Origin: Virgibacillus sp. SK37 | GTDB taxonomy: Bacteria > Bacillota > Bacilli > Bacillales > Amphibacillaceae | DNA length: 64,000 nt | Reading direction: 5' to 3' | Assembly (NCBI RefSeq): GCF_000725285.1 | Contig: NZ_CP007161.1 | Span: forward strand, 1,659,911 to 1,723,910 | Shown here: positions 18,331 through 27,878 of the stretch, piece by piece | Numbering within the stretch: the first letter of the stretch is position 1 | Layout: each line of letters begins with the position of its first letter | The notes under the pieces: generated by a model | What the model was told of the DNA's origin: nothing | The model's input: the letters and a program-made list of their open reading frames with translations, nothing else | Databases searched by the model: none | Program-made: the position numbers and the translations under genes

Positions 18331-19218
18331 ATGGCATTTTTTCGTAACAAGAAATTATTCATCATCCTAATAGGGGTGATCGTCCTGGTTGCATTAATTG
18401 GTTTCTCGCTGAAAGAGAGAAGCAACCTGACTACAGCTGAGCAATTTGTGAATGATACTGTGGGATGGGCGCAGCATATCATTTATGCTCCAGTTGAATT
18501 TGTTTCAGATATATTTACAAATATTGACGACTTTAGGGATACTTATAAAGAAAATCAAATCCTTAAAGAGAAGTTATCTCAGTATAAGGGCCTTATTTAT
18601 GAAGTGCAGGAAATAAAGGAAGAAAATAAAGAACTGAGAAATTTACTTGACTTAAAAGAATCAGAGTCCTTACGTGATTATGAACCGATTCAGGCAACCG
18701 TCATGTCACGGTCTCCGGAGAGATGGATTGAGCAGGTAACTATTAACAAGGGAAAACAAGATGGGGTCAAGGCTAATATGGCTGTAATTACGGCAGATGG
18801 AATGGTAGGAAAGGTCCAGACACCGTCTCAATTTACCTCAACAGTTAAATTGTTAACAGGCTTTGATCAATTTAATCGAATATCTGCTACAATCTCTAGA
18901 GAGAAGGATGAAGGTAAGGATATTGTTGGAATGATTGAAGGCTTTGATGAAGAAAGCAATTCACTATTATTTCGAATTATTGAAAAGTCAGATAAGGATG
19001 TGAAAGAGGGGGAGTTAGTGTTCTCCTCTGGTATGGGTGGTGTTTTTCCGGCTGGACTACCAATTGGTACTGTAAAGGAAACAGCCCCAGATAAGTATGG
19101 ATTAACAAAAACAGCCTTAATTGAACCAGCCGCTGATATGTATGAAATTAATCAAGTAATGGTGGTGGACCGTTCCATAGCAACCGACGAGAAGACGGAA
19201 GATAAGGAGGAGGAATAA
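18331..19218 (+). CDS. mreC: Rod shape-determining protein MreC
   Basis: MreC is a bitopic membrane protein that links MreB and MreD to wall synthases. The 295-residue protein has an N-terminal membrane segment (LFIILIGVIVLVALIGFSL, about 8-27), a coiled coil around 80-112 (EVQEIKEENKELRNLLDL) and the extracellular beta-barrel pair starting near ATVMSRSPERWIEQVTINKG. An acidic tail ends it. The stop overlaps the mreD start (TAATG). Confidence 0.96.
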   Translation: MAFFRNKKLFIILIGVIVLVALIGFSLKERSNLTTAEQFVNDTVGWAQHIIYAPVEFVSDIFTNIDDFRDTYKENQILKEKLSQYKGLIYEVQEIKEENKELRNLLDLKESESLRDYEPIQATVMSRSPERWIEQVTINKGKQDGVKANMAVITADGMVGKVQTPSQFTSTVKLLTGFDQFNRISATISREKDEGKDIVGMIEGFDEESNSLLFRIIEKSDKDVKEGELVFSSGMGGVFPAGLPIGTVKETAPDKYGLTKTALIEPAADMYEINQVMVVDRSIATDEKTEDKEEE

Positions 19219-19757
19219 TGAAACGTTTATTTTTACCTTTTTTTCTCTTTTTATTTCTTGTTTCGGAGGGTGTCGCGTTGGAACTCCTACCCTCAAGTTT
19301 AATTACTGGAAATCTATTAATTGTTCCACATTGGGTGTTCATATTCTTGATCCTCATCGCTATTTTTTACGATAAGGAAGATACATATTATTCAGTATTA
19401 TATGGGTTTATTTTCGGATTACTGATTGATATTGTGTATACAGGAGTACTTGGAGTGTATATGTTTTCTTATGCGCTTGTTATATATGTAATACATGGGT
19501 TCAAAAAAATGTTACATGGGAATATCTTTGTGAGCATCCTTTTAGGAATAATTGGGTTATCTTTAGCAGATATTGCTATAAATATTATTTATACAGTTGC
19601 TGGTATAGCGAGCATGGTCTGGAAGGATTACTTATTATACCGTTTACTACCTACGTTACTATCGAATCTGGTGTTTCTACTGTTTCTATATCCGATCTTT
19701 GTTAAACGCCTTACAAGATGGGGAAGAGATCAGCTATTCAGTAACAATTCGCTATAA
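19218..19757 (+). CDS. mreD: Rod shape-determining membrane protein MreD
   Basis: MreD has 179 residues and about five to six membrane segments, including IVPHWVFIFLILIAIFYDKE and GFIFGLLIDIVYTGVLGVYM, both typical of the family. It works with MreC in the elongation complex. The GGAGGAGG ribosome-binding site lies in the end of mreC and the genes overlap by one base. Confidence 0.95.
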   Translation: MKRLFLPFFLFLFLVSEGVALELLPSSLITGNLLIVPHWVFIFLILIAIFYDKEDTYYSVLYGFIFGLLIDIVYTGVLGVYMFSYALVIYVIHGFKKMLHGNIFVSILLGIIGLSLADIAINIIYTVAGIASMVWKDYLLYRLLPTLLSNLVFLLFLYPIFVKRLTRWGRDQLFSNNSL

Positions 19758-19778
19758 ATATAATGAGGTGAGCTTATC

Positions 19779-20465
19779 ATGCTTGATAAGAAGCAGTTAA
19801 TCACGATCAAAGGGACTAGAGATGGGTTGACATTGTTCATAGATGAAGCTTGTTCATATGATCTTGTAGTCAATGAACTAAATGCAACAATTGCGGAAAG
19901 TAGTCCTAAAGAAAATGAACCTGTTGTATCTGTAAAGGTCCAATTGGGAAACCGATTTATAACAGAACAGCAGAAACAGGAAATAACAGATATTATAACA
20001 AAAGACCATCGTTTTATCGTTGAATCTATTGAATCATCCGTGATCCGCAGAGAAGAAGCATTAAGATGGCAAGAGAATAGTGAGGTACAAGCTGTCAGCC
20101 GAATTATTCGCTCAGGGCAAATTCTTGAAGTGACTGGGGATCTACTATTAATTGGAGATGTTAATCCTGGTGGCAAAGTAGTAGCTACAGGAAATATTTA
20201 CATAATGGGTAATTTACATGGCATTGCTCATGCAGGTTCCAATGGAGATAGACTGGCTTTTATTGCAGCCTCTTTTATGAAACCGAATCAACTAAGAATT
20301 GCTGATTATATAAGCCGTGCACCGGATTACGAAGCAGATGGTGTTTATATGGAATGTGGTCTTATTGATGAAGAACAGGATAAAATAGTAATTGATCGAC
20401 TGCAGGTTCTTTCGCATAAACGACAAGTATTAAGCGGGTTTGAGAGGAGAATGCAAAATGGGTGA
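19779..20465 (+). CDS. minC: Septum-site determining protein MinC
   Basis: MinC inhibits FtsZ assembly away from mid-cell. The 228-residue protein has an N-terminal domain (KQLITIKGTRDGLTLFIDE) and the C-terminal beta-helix (RSGQILEVTGDLLLIGDVN, PGGKVVATGNIYIMGNLHG), which binds MinD. AATGAGGTGAGC serves as ribosome-binding site. The 3' end overlaps minD by 8 bp, consistent with coupled translation. Confidence 0.97.
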   Translation: MLDKKQLITIKGTRDGLTLFIDEACSYDLVVNELNATIAESSPKENEPVVSVKVQLGNRFITEQQKQEITDIITKDHRFIVESIESSVIRREEALRWQENSEVQAVSRIIRSGQILEVTGDLLLIGDVNPGGKVVATGNIYIMGNLHGIAHAGSNGDRLAFIAASFMKPNQLRIADYISRAPDYEADGVYMECGLIDEEQDKIVIDRLQVLSHKRQVLSGFERRMQNG

Positions 20466-21255
20466 AGCTATAGTCATCACTTCCGGTAAAGGTGGTGTCG
20501 GTAAAACAACTACATCTGCAAATATAGGAACAGCTTTGGCGCTTATGGAGAAAAAAGTTTGTTTAATAGATACCGATATTGGCTTACGAAACCTTGATGT
20601 TATAATGGGACTGGAAAATCGCATTATTTACGATATTGTTGATGTAATCCAAGAACGTTGCAAATTAAAACAAGCACTAATTAAGGATAAGCGGTTTGAC
20701 TATCTATCTTTGTTGCCGGCAGCTCAAACAAGTGATAAATCTGCAGTAACAACCGATGGAATGAAACAAATTATCTCAGAATTAAAGCAGGAATATGATT
20801 ATATAATAATAGATTGCCCTGCTGGAATTGAACAAGGATTCCAGAATGCTGTGGCGGGAGCAGATAAGGCAATTGTAGTAACTACCCCTGAGAAATCTAG
20901 TGTAAGAGACGCAGATCGTATTATAGGCCTATTAGAAAAAGAAGATATGGAGTCGCCAAGATTAATCATTAATCGCATCCGTAATCACATGATGAAGAAT
21001 GGAGATATGCTTGAGATTGACGAAATTATACAAGTACTCTCCATTGATTTGATTGGAATTGTGATTGATGACGATGAAGTTATAAAAGCATCTAATAAGG
21101 GAGAGCCCGTGGCACTTCAACCAAACTCCAAGGCCTCCATTGCATATAGAAATATTGCAAGAAGGATCCTTGGTGAAACTGTGCCTCTTCAATCATTAGA
21201 AGATGAAAAAGGTGTTTTATATAAAGTGAAGAAATTTTTCGGAATGAGAGCTTAA
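20458..21255 (+). CDS. minD: Septum-site determining ATPase MinD
   Basis: MinD is a membrane-associated ParA-type ATPase that recruits MinC. The ATG at 20458 gives 265 residues and the family start MGEAIVITSGKGGVGKTT, with the deviant Walker A at residues 10-18. The switch segment DYIIIDCPAGIEQGFQNA is present. The C-terminal VLYKVKKFFGMRA is the amphipathic membrane-targeting helix. GAGAGGAG precedes the start, within minC. Confidence 0.98.
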   Translation: MGEAIVITSGKGGVGKTTTSANIGTALALMEKKVCLIDTDIGLRNLDVIMGLENRIIYDIVDVIQERCKLKQALIKDKRFDYLSLLPAAQTSDKSAVTTDGMKQIISELKQEYDYIIIDCPAGIEQGFQNAVAGADKAIVVTTPEKSSVRDADRIIGLLEKEDMESPRLIINRIRNHMMKNGDMLEIDEIIQVLSIDLIGIVIDDDEVIKASNKGEPVALQPNSKASIAYRNIARRILGETVPLQSLEDEKGVLYKVKKFFGMRA

Positions 21256-21349
21256 TCCTTCGTACGTATTAAGTTAATTGTTTGCAATTGCAACATTCCT
21301 CGATTTGCTCCGTTTGATATATATAAATATAGGCAGCTTAGGTTTAGGA

Positions 21350-21389
21350 GAAAGGTGAAGGGAAATAAGACAACCCTTCACCTTTTTTT
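21350..21389 (+). terminator. Rho-independent terminator after minD
   Basis: AAAGGTGAAGGG and CCCTTCACCTTTTTTT form a 12-bp stem with a T7 tract. It closes the mre-min operon and directly abuts the candidate spoIVFA promoter. Confidence 0.92.
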
Positions 21390-21417
21390 CATATCTGTAG
21401 CATTTCGTACATAGACT
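21389..21417 (+). promoter_or_regulatory. Candidate sigma-E promoter for spoIVFA-spoIVFB
   Basis: TCATATC (21389-21395) and CATAGACT (21410-21417) are separated by 14 bp, the same layout as before spoVID. The spoIVF operon is sigma-E dependent in B. subtilis. The -35 begins at the last T of the preceding terminator. Confidence 0.6.
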
Positions 21418-21448
21418 TGTACAAAAGATGTGAAGGAATGTGAGGACA

Positions 21449-22219
21449 ATGAGCAGAGGAGTCAAGAAAGTTCGCCAATCAATTGAGGAAAGAAAAAAAC
21501 TTCGTGGTTTACCTTATCAGCAGCAAGGAGCTAAGAGACCAATTAAGCCATCATTTCCCCAAGATGAAGAAAAACACGGCTATTTTCCAGTAATTGCTGA
21601 AACCACCATATCGGATAAAAGCCAAAATAAAGTAATGACTGGGTTTATTCTCAAAGGAATGTTGTCCATTTTATTGTTTTTCGGGGTGGCGTTTGTATGG
21701 AATACAAATGCAACTGGCTTTGAAGCACCAAAGGAATGGACAAGTGCTGTGTTAAAGGAAGAATTCCCCTTTGCAAAAGTTCAGCTATGGTACCAAGACA
21801 CATTTGGAACTCCGTTAGCACTGACCCCAGACACAGAGAAACAGGATGAAAGTAACCAGATACTTTCTCTACCAGTACATGGCGATGTAGCAGAGAATTT
21901 TCAGGTGAATGGAAAAGGCATAAAAATACAACCTGGAAAAGCAGGCAATGTCGTTACACTACGTGAAGGAGTAGTGATATTTGCGGGAAAAGATAACGAA
22001 ACAGACAACACGGTTATCGTGCAACATGCAGATGGGAGTAAATCTAAATATGGTTATTTAAGCTCAATCGATGTACACCTTTATCAATTTATTAATAGTA
22101 ACGATTCAATTGGTAAGTTTTCTCCCACTGGTGAAAATAAGACAGTGTATTTCTCCATCGAGAAGGACAATGAGTATATAGATCCTGTTCAAGTAATCAA
22201 GGTGGACCAACTTGATTAG
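21449..22219 (+). CDS. spoIVFA: Stage IV sporulation protein FA, M23-like regulator of SpoIVFB
   Basis: SpoIVFA anchors and inhibits the SpoIVFB protease in the outer forespore membrane. The 256-residue protein has a basic, helical N-terminus (MSRGVKKVRQSIEERKKLRG), one membrane segment at about 70-86 (GMLSILLFFGVAFVWN) and a C-terminal M23/LytM-like domain (GNVVTLREGVVIFAGKDNE, VIVQHADGSKSKYGYLSS) lacking the full metal-ligand set. ATG 21449 matches the homologues' N-terminus; a GTG three codons earlier is the alternative. It overlaps spoIVFB by 8 bp. Confidence 0.93.
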   Translation: MSRGVKKVRQSIEERKKLRGLPYQQQGAKRPIKPSFPQDEEKHGYFPVIAETTISDKSQNKVMTGFILKGMLSILLFFGVAFVWNTNATGFEAPKEWTSAVLKEEFPFAKVQLWYQDTFGTPLALTPDTEKQDESNQILSLPVHGDVAENFQVNGKGIKIQPGKAGNVVTLREGVVIFAGKDNETDNTVIVQHADGSKSKYGYLSSIDVHLYQFINSNDSIGKFSPTGENKTVYFSIEKDNEYIDPVQVIKVDQLD

Positions 22220-23069
22220 ACACTTTCCGAGAATACACATTCACCCTGTATTGATGATCTTTGTTATACTTTCTATGCTTACAGGTACATTTATGGAATT
22301 ATCAATCATTTTAGCTATCGTTCTATTTCATGAATTAGGTCATTATATTGCTGCGGTTGTACACAACTGGCGTATAAAGCAAATTATGCTCTGGGTCTTT
22401 GGTGGTGTTATGGAGGTAGATGAGCATACAACAAGACCTATTAGGGAAGAAGTAATTGTTACTCTAGCAGGGCCGTTTCAGCATCTGATAATTTATTTTG
22501 GGTTAATTGTTTGCAATGAATTCCAATTGCTGCCAAATTCGGTGTTGGATTTGGCATTTTATTATAATACAACGATTTTGTTATTCAATTTGCTGCCAAT
22601 CTGGCCGTTAGACGGCGGTAAGTTACTACTTCAATGTCTATCATTTGTTTTTCCATTTCAAAAGGCTTATTATTCAACTTTATTAATTTCTATGATAATA
22701 AGTATAATTATTTTAGTCATCCAAATAACCTTCTTTCCATTTACGTTAAGTGCCTTTTTACTTCTTTTATTCTTATTTATGGAAAACAAAAATGAATGGA
22801 AACAACGATATTATGTTTTTATTCGTTTCTTAATGAGCAGGTATTATAATGGACCAAGCAAAATAGGTAGGAAATCAATCGTAGTTTCCCATGAGACAAA
22901 GGTTCTTGATATCTTTTCAAAATTTTGGCGTGATCGCAAGCATGCTATCTATGTTGTTTTTCCAGGAAACAGGCGTAAGTCGATTGATGAAAATGACTGT
23001 CTACACAGTTTCTTCCATGACAAAAATTATTCTAAGACAGTAGGAGAGATTACAGATTATATGACATAA
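22212..23069 (+). CDS. spoIVFB: Stage IV sporulation intramembrane metalloprotease FB
   Basis: SpoIVFB is the site-2-type protease that processes pro-sigma-K. The 285-residue protein has the zinc motif H40-E-L-G-H44 in a membrane helix and the second ligand Asp134 in NLLPIWPLDGGK. About six membrane segments are followed by a C-terminal CBS-like domain (SIVVSHETKVLDIFSKFW). The TTG start lies inside the end of spoIVFA, with GGTGGACC upstream. The presence of FA and FB implies regulated sigma-K activation. Confidence 0.96.
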   Translation: MIRHFPRIHIHPVLMIFVILSMLTGTFMELSIILAIVLFHELGHYIAAVVHNWRIKQIMLWVFGGVMEVDEHTTRPIREEVIVTLAGPFQHLIIYFGLIVCNEFQLLPNSVLDLAFYYNTTILLFNLLPIWPLDGGKLLLQCLSFVFPFQKAYYSTLLISMIISIIILVIQITFFPFTLSAFLLLLFLFMENKNEWKQRYYVFIRFLMSRYYNGPSKIGRKSIVVSHETKVLDIFSKFWRDRKHAIYVVFPGNRRKSIDENDCLHSFFHDKNYSKTVGEITDYMT

Positions 23070-23089
23070 GGAAATTTCCTTTTCACTTG

Positions 23090-23117
23090 TTGACAGAGTC
23101 TCGTTTCTTATGATAAT
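23090..23117 (+). promoter_or_regulatory. Sigma-A promoter of the rplU operon
   Basis: TTGACA (23090-23095) and GATAAT (23112-23117) are spaced by 16 bp, giving a start near 23124, just upstream of the L21 leader. Confidence 0.75.
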
Positions 23118-23127
23118 ATTAGTACGT

Positions 23128-23212
23128 TATTCATCGTAGCACCAGTGCTACAACCGCGCAGAAAAGGTCTTAAACTCATTACGAGTACCTTGATGGCGAG
23201 TCTGAGTTAATT
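23128..23212 (+). ncRNA. L21 leader, ribosomal protein autoregulatory RNA
   Basis: The segment contains GTAGCACCAGTGCTAC (a perfect small hairpin), then CAACCGCGCAGAAAAGGTC and two further pairing blocks around CTCATTACGAGTACCTTGATG. This matches the known leader upstream of rplU in Bacillota, in which CCGCGCAGAAA is conserved. It probably binds L21 to limit expression of rplU-prp-rpmA. Identified by motif and position, not by a covariance model. Confidence 0.85.
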
Positions 23213-23227
23213 AAGGAGGTGCAAGAT

Positions 23228-23536
23228 ATGTACGCAATTATTGAAACAGGTGGCAAACAAGTAAAAGTTGTTGAAGGACAAGAAATTTATGTAGAAAAAG
23301 TTGCAGCAGATGCAAATGATTCTATTACATTTGACAAAGTACTTTTCGTTGGTGGAGATGATGTTAAAGTAGGAGCTCCATTTGTTGATGGTGCTACTGT
23401 TACAGCTAAAGTTGAAAAACATGGCCGTCAAAAGAAAATCACTGTTACGAAATTTAAGCCAAAGAAAAACTACCATCGTAAACAAGGTCATCGTCAGCCT
23501 TACACTAAACTAGTGATTGACAAAATCAATGCATAA
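23228..23536 (+). CDS. rplU: 50S ribosomal protein L21
   Basis: The 102-residue L21 begins [20 protein letters not shown] and ends with the basic [21 protein letters not shown] region. AAGGAGG lies 8 bp upstream of ATG 23228; an upstream GTG overlaps that site and is not used. The order rplU-prp-rpmA is the normal Bacillota arrangement. Confidence 0.99.
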   Translation: MYAIIETGGKQVKVVEGQEIYVEKVAADANDSITFDKVLFVGGDDVKVGAPFVDGATVTAKVEKHGRQKKITVTKFKPKKNYHRKQGHRQPYTKLVIDKINA

Positions 23537-23550
23537 TAAGGGATCTGAAT

Positions 23551-24185
<635 letters not shown>

Positions 24186-24192
24186 TTTATAA

Positions 24193-24226
24193 AAAACCCT
24201 AGCTGATTTCTCGGCTAGGGTTTTTA
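24193..24226 (+). terminator. Rho-independent terminator after rpmA
   Basis: AAAACCCTAGC and GCTAGGGTTTTT form a strong stem with a T5 tract. It ends the rplU-prp-rpmA operon. Confidence 0.93.
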
Positions 24227-24282
24227 TATTGGGCAGCATAATATAGGATTAGGGATATTAAAGTAATTCATAATTTAGATAT

Positions 24283-24745
24283 ACTGCGACGTAACTAAGA
24301 ATATAGAGGCTGCGTAAATCACCGCTACGGGGAAATATTCCGCTTTCCGCGGGCGGCTGATGAGCCTCCTCACGCTACGCGTTCCGGGGTCTCATCTAGG
24401 CCTCTCCTCCCGCAGGAGTCTCCATATTTCCCCTTCGCTACTATTTCCTATTATATCTACGCAGAAAAATTGCGTTCACATAGATCCAGAATATGCTGTG
24501 TACGAGTTGATTGGAGTGGAACGCGGCGACTCCTGCCGGAATAGCATGAGCTGAAGACACTAAACGGAGCGTAGCGGAGGAAGCGGCTGAAGCCATGCCG
24601 GGCGGCAAAGAAGCCACTGTGAGGTAACGAACAGATGTCGCACTTGTACCCGGAGGTGTGAAAGCGTCCGCATGCAACGAAAATCAATGGGGCACTTCTA
24701 CTCAAATATTTCACTGAGCTTTTCATCACAAAGTTACGTCGCAGT
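24283..24745 (-). mobile_element. MITE-like element, copy A
   Basis: A 463-bp non-coding element is bounded by perfect 14-bp terminal inverted repeats ACTGCGACGTAACT (24283-24296) and AGTTACGTCGCAGT (24732-24745). It is related to copies at 38611-39058 and 43694-44178, and lies in the opposite orientation to both. Internal blocks recur, such as CACCTCCGGGTACAAGTGCG, GCTCATGCTATTCCGGCAGG and GCCGCCCGCGGAAAGCGG (complement here). A partial, diverged TIR-like sequence, ACTGCGAAGTAA, lies just outside at 24754-24765 and forms a small hairpin with the end. It is GC-richer than its surroundings and encodes no transposase. The rest of the rpmA-spo0B gap (to 25010) shows no gene. Confidence 0.85.
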
Positions 24746-25010
24746 TTACTCCAACTGCGAAGTAAATGAAAGTGTGTGAGCGAATGTTTATAATTTAACA
24801 AGTTAATTAGAATGAGAACCGTCGAAATCTATGGAGAGTAAACGTAATTCTTCATTTCAAATAACAGATGTTAGCTGGAGATGTAAGCCTAAGGAAAATT
24901 GAGATTAATTTTTTACTTTACTTCTGTGTTTGCTATCTAGCAAGATTTTGAACAAAACATGAACTTTCCTTTTTTTTCTGCTATACTTTTACTAATATGG
25001 AGGGAGAAAG

Positions 25011-25538
25011 ATGAACGAGGAACAGGTCGTAAAATTACTGCAACATTATAGACATGACTTAATGAATCATCTCCAGCTCATTCAAGGCTATTTAAGTATG
25101 GGGAAAATAGAAAAGGTAGAATCTAAAGTTCAAAGTTGCTTTAATCATTATGATGAGGAAAGAAAATTAATGAGTCTAAACGCACCTTCGTTGTCTTTAT
25201 GGGTAATTGAGTTTAACAGTAGATATGAGTATTTGCGTTTGGAATACAACATTCATGTCCAAAATAAAAACTTAAATCAAATAGATAAAGGGTTAAAGGA
25301 CCAGCTTGAAAAAATCATTTCTTGTATTATTGAGGAATCCGATGGAACTGAGCTAATAGAAATTTCACTTCAGCTTGATGAAGCGGAAGAAAACACGATG
25401 ACCAAAGTATTTTTATGTATTAAGATCAAAGTAAATAAAGAAGAAATTAAACAAAAATTGAAATCCATGGATTGGGAGTATGAACAAAATATCTCCGTAA
25501 ATAATGAAGGGATAGCTTGTCAGTTTCTTATTCCATAA
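25011..25538 (+). CDS. spo0B: Sporulation initiation phosphotransferase Spo0B
   Basis: Spo0B relays phosphate from Spo0F to Spo0A at the start of sporulation. The 175-residue protein opens with the helical-hairpin sequence YRHDLMNHLQLIQGYLSMGK; His15 is the phospho-acceptor by comparison with the family's RHDxxNxLQ motif. The C-terminal half is a degenerate kinase-like domain without an ATP site. TGGAGGGAGAAAG precedes the ATG. The position between rpmA and obg is that of B. subtilis. Confidence 0.94.
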   Translation: MNEEQVVKLLQHYRHDLMNHLQLIQGYLSMGKIEKVESKVQSCFNHYDEERKLMSLNAPSLSLWVIEFNSRYEYLRLEYNIHVQNKNLNQIDKGLKDQLEKIISCIIEESDGTELIEISLQLDEAEENTMTKVFLCIKIKVNKEEIKQKLKSMDWEYEQNISVNNEGIACQFLIP

Positions 25539-25555
25539 GTGTATGAGGTGAAAGT

Positions 25556-26836
25556 ATGTTTGTAGATCAGGTAAGTGTTTATGTGAAGGCTGGAGACGGT
25601 GGAAACGGTCTAGTGGCATATAGGCGAGAAAAGTATGTTCCAAAGGGCGGACCAGCTGGTGGTGATGGCGGTAACGGTGCTGATATCGTTTTTAAAGTTG
25701 ATGAAGGGTTAAACACACTAATGGACTTTCGTTATAACCGTCATTTTAAAGGTAAGCGCGGGGAAAACGGAATGAGTAAGACCCAACATGGGAAAAATGC
25801 TGCTCCGCTCATTGTGCCTGTTCCTCCGGGTACCACAGTGGTTGATGAAGAGACAGAAGAAGTTATCGCAGATTTAACTACCCATGGTCAACAGGCGGTA
25901 ATTGTAAAAGGAGGCAGAGGAGGTCGTGGAAATACCCGCTTCGCAACTCCTCGCAATCCGGCTCCAGATATGGCAGAAAACGGGGAGCCAGGACAAGAAA
26001 GAAATATAAAAGTCGAACTAAAATTGATTGCAGATGTTGGACTTGTCGGCTTCCCGAGTGTGGGAAAGTCTACATTTCTGTCTGTAGTCAGTGCTGCCAA
26101 ACCCAAAATTGCGGATTATCATTTCACGACACTTGCACCTAATCTCGGGGTCGTGGATACAAGTGATCAAAGAAGCTTTGTAATGGCCGATTTACCGGGC
26201 TTGATAGAAGGTGCCCATGAAGGGATAGGTTTAGGTCATCAATTTTTAAGACATGTAGAGAGAACCAGGGTAATCGTGCATGTAATTGATATGGCAAGTA
26301 CAGAAGGTAGAGATCCTTATGAGGATTATCTTAAAATTAATAAGGAATTAACCCAGTATGATATGAACTTAATGAAAAGACCACAGATAATAGCTGCTAA
26401 TAAAATGGACATGCCAGGCGCTTCCGAGAATTTAGAGCTATTTAAGAAGAAAATAGACAGTGAAATTCCTGTTTATGAGATTTCAGCTCTTACTAAAGAT
26501 GGAGTAAGAGATATCTTGTTTGCAATTGCAGATATGCTTGAACGTATTCCAAAGATCGCTCCGGAATTAGAAGAAAACGAAGAAAAAGTAATCTATCGAT
26601 ATCAAAAAGAAGACGCACCATTTCAAATTAGCAGAGATGATGACGGGGCTTATGTTTTGAGTGGAGATAAAATCGAAAAGCTTTTCAAGATGACTGATTT
26701 TGCCAGAGATGAAGCAGTTCAACGATTCGCGCGTCAACTTAGAGGTATGGGAGTTGATGAAGCTTTGAGAAAACGAGGAGCAGAGGATGGAGACACGATC
26801 CGATTATTGGATTACGAATTTGAGTTTATCGAATAA
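25556..26836 (+). CDS. obg: GTPase Obg (CgtA)
   Basis: Obg is an essential GTPase of ribosome assembly with links to stress and sporulation. The 426-residue protein has the glycine-rich Obg domain ([35 protein letters not shown]), the G1 motif GFPSVGKST at 165-173, [12 protein letters not shown], the NKMD motif (AANKMDMPG) and a C-terminal OCT domain. It begins 17 bp after spo0B, so the two are probably co-transcribed. Confidence 0.98.
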   Translation: MFVDQVSVYVKAGDGGNGLVAYRREKYVPKGGPAGGDGGNGADIVFKVDEGLNTLMDFRYNRHFKGKRGENGMSKTQHGKNAAPLIVPVPPGTTVVDEETEEVIADLTTHGQQAVIVKGGRGGRGNTRFATPRNPAPDMAENGEPGQERNIKVELKLIADVGLVGFPSVGKSTFLSVVSAAKPKIADYHFTTLAPNLGVVDTSDQRSFVMADLPGLIEGAHEGIGLGHQFLRHVERTRVIVHVIDMASTEGRDPYEDYLKINKELTQYDMNLMKRPQIIAANKMDMPGASENLELFKKKIDSEIPVYEISALTKDGVRDILFAIADMLERIPKIAPELEENEEKVIYRYQKEDAPFQISRDDDGAYVLSGDKIEKLFKMTDFARDEAVQRFARQLRGMGVDEALRKRGAEDGDTIRLLDYEFEFIE

Positions 26837-26878
26837 TTATTTCAAAATATAGCTTTTATAGGAATAGGGGGAGAGGTT

Positions 26879-27733
26879 TTGTCTATCTCAATAGGATATT
26901 TAGGGCCTAAGGGAACATTTACAAAATTGGCAGTGGACATTGCTTTTAATGGGGAAATTAAAGAAGGTTTTGGGACTATTCCAGAATGTATTGATGCTAT
27001 AGAGGAAGATAAAATAGATATCGGTGTTGTGCCACTGGAAAATGCTATTGAAGGTACAGTGCAATTGACAGTAGACTATCTTGTACACCAAGTGAGGCTG
27101 CCAATTATGGCGGAAATTGTTGTTCCAATTGAGCAACATTTATTAGTCCATCCTGACTTTTCCGGTTCTGTTGATGATATAAAGGAGATACATTCACACA
27201 GTCATGCTATTGCCCAATGTCACCAATATATACACAAGCAAATCCCAAATGGAAAGATAGAATACACCTCTTCGACTGGGAAAGCTGCCGAGATAGTAAG
27301 TGAACAATTTAAACCTATTGCAGCGATTGGTAATAAGCTTGCAGCAAAAGAATATGGCTTACGAATTTTCCAAGAAAATATACATGATTATCCAAACAAC
27401 CACACTCGTTTTATTGTACTTTCAAAGCAAAAAGAATTAGTACATATTAAACATGAAGCTACTGCAGAGAAAACAAGCCTGTTAATAACATTGCCCAGTG
27501 ACTTTGCTGGGGCCCTTCATCAGGTATTGGCGGCTTTTGCATGGAGAAAGATGAACCTTTCTAAGATTGAATCCCGGCCAATGAAAACTGGATTAGGGAA
27601 TTACTTTTTTATTGTGGATGTAAATCAGCAGTATGATGATGTATTATTCCCTGGAGTAAAGGCTGAACTAGAAGCACTTGGCTGCAATGTAACTATTCTG
27701 GGTACATACCCTGTCTATCAGTTAAATGTTTAA
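26879..27733 (+). CDS. pheA: Prephenate dehydratase
   Basis: PheA converts prephenate to phenylpyruvate in phenylalanine synthesis. The 284-residue protein begins SISIGYLGPKGTFTKLAVD and carries GVVPLENAIEGTV, SSTGKAAEIV and NHTRFIVLSK. A C-terminal ACT domain holds the phenylalanine-binding ESRP (KIESRPMKTGLGNYFFIVD). The TTG start has GGGGGAGAGG upstream. B. subtilis has pheB between obg and pheA; it is absent here. Confidence 0.97.
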   Translation: MSISIGYLGPKGTFTKLAVDIAFNGEIKEGFGTIPECIDAIEEDKIDIGVVPLENAIEGTVQLTVDYLVHQVRLPIMAEIVVPIEQHLLVHPDFSGSVDDIKEIHSHSHAIAQCHQYIHKQIPNGKIEYTSSTGKAAEIVSEQFKPIAAIGNKLAAKEYGLRIFQENIHDYPNNHTRFIVLSKQKELVHIKHEATAEKTSLLITLPSDFAGALHQVLAAFAWRKMNLSKIESRPMKTGLGNYFFIVDVNQQYDDVLFPGVKAELEALGCNVTILGTYPVYQLNV

Positions 27734-27743
27734 TATTGGAATT

Positions 27744-27786
27744 AATAACCGCTCACTATGTGAATAGAGGGCGGTTATTTATATTT
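27744..27786 (+). terminator. Terminator after pheA
   Basis: AATAACCGC and GCGGTTATT pair over an 18-base loop, followed by TATATTTTATT. The T-tract is interrupted but the stem is strong. Confidence 0.75.
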
Positions 27787-27878
27787 TATTAAATATGTTT
27801 CAACATTTATCCGTTACATGCATATGTTGATAGAGAGTAATTAGCCCAGAGTTATTTATGAAAGGAGTTTGGTTCGTC

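Noticed and set aside
24360-24801. Several open frames on both strands (60-114 codons) inside MITE-like copy A
   Set aside because: The same peptide-like strings (such as MHADAFTPPGTSATSVRYL) recur from copies B and C only because the DNA repeats; no ribosome-binding sites, and frames break between copies.
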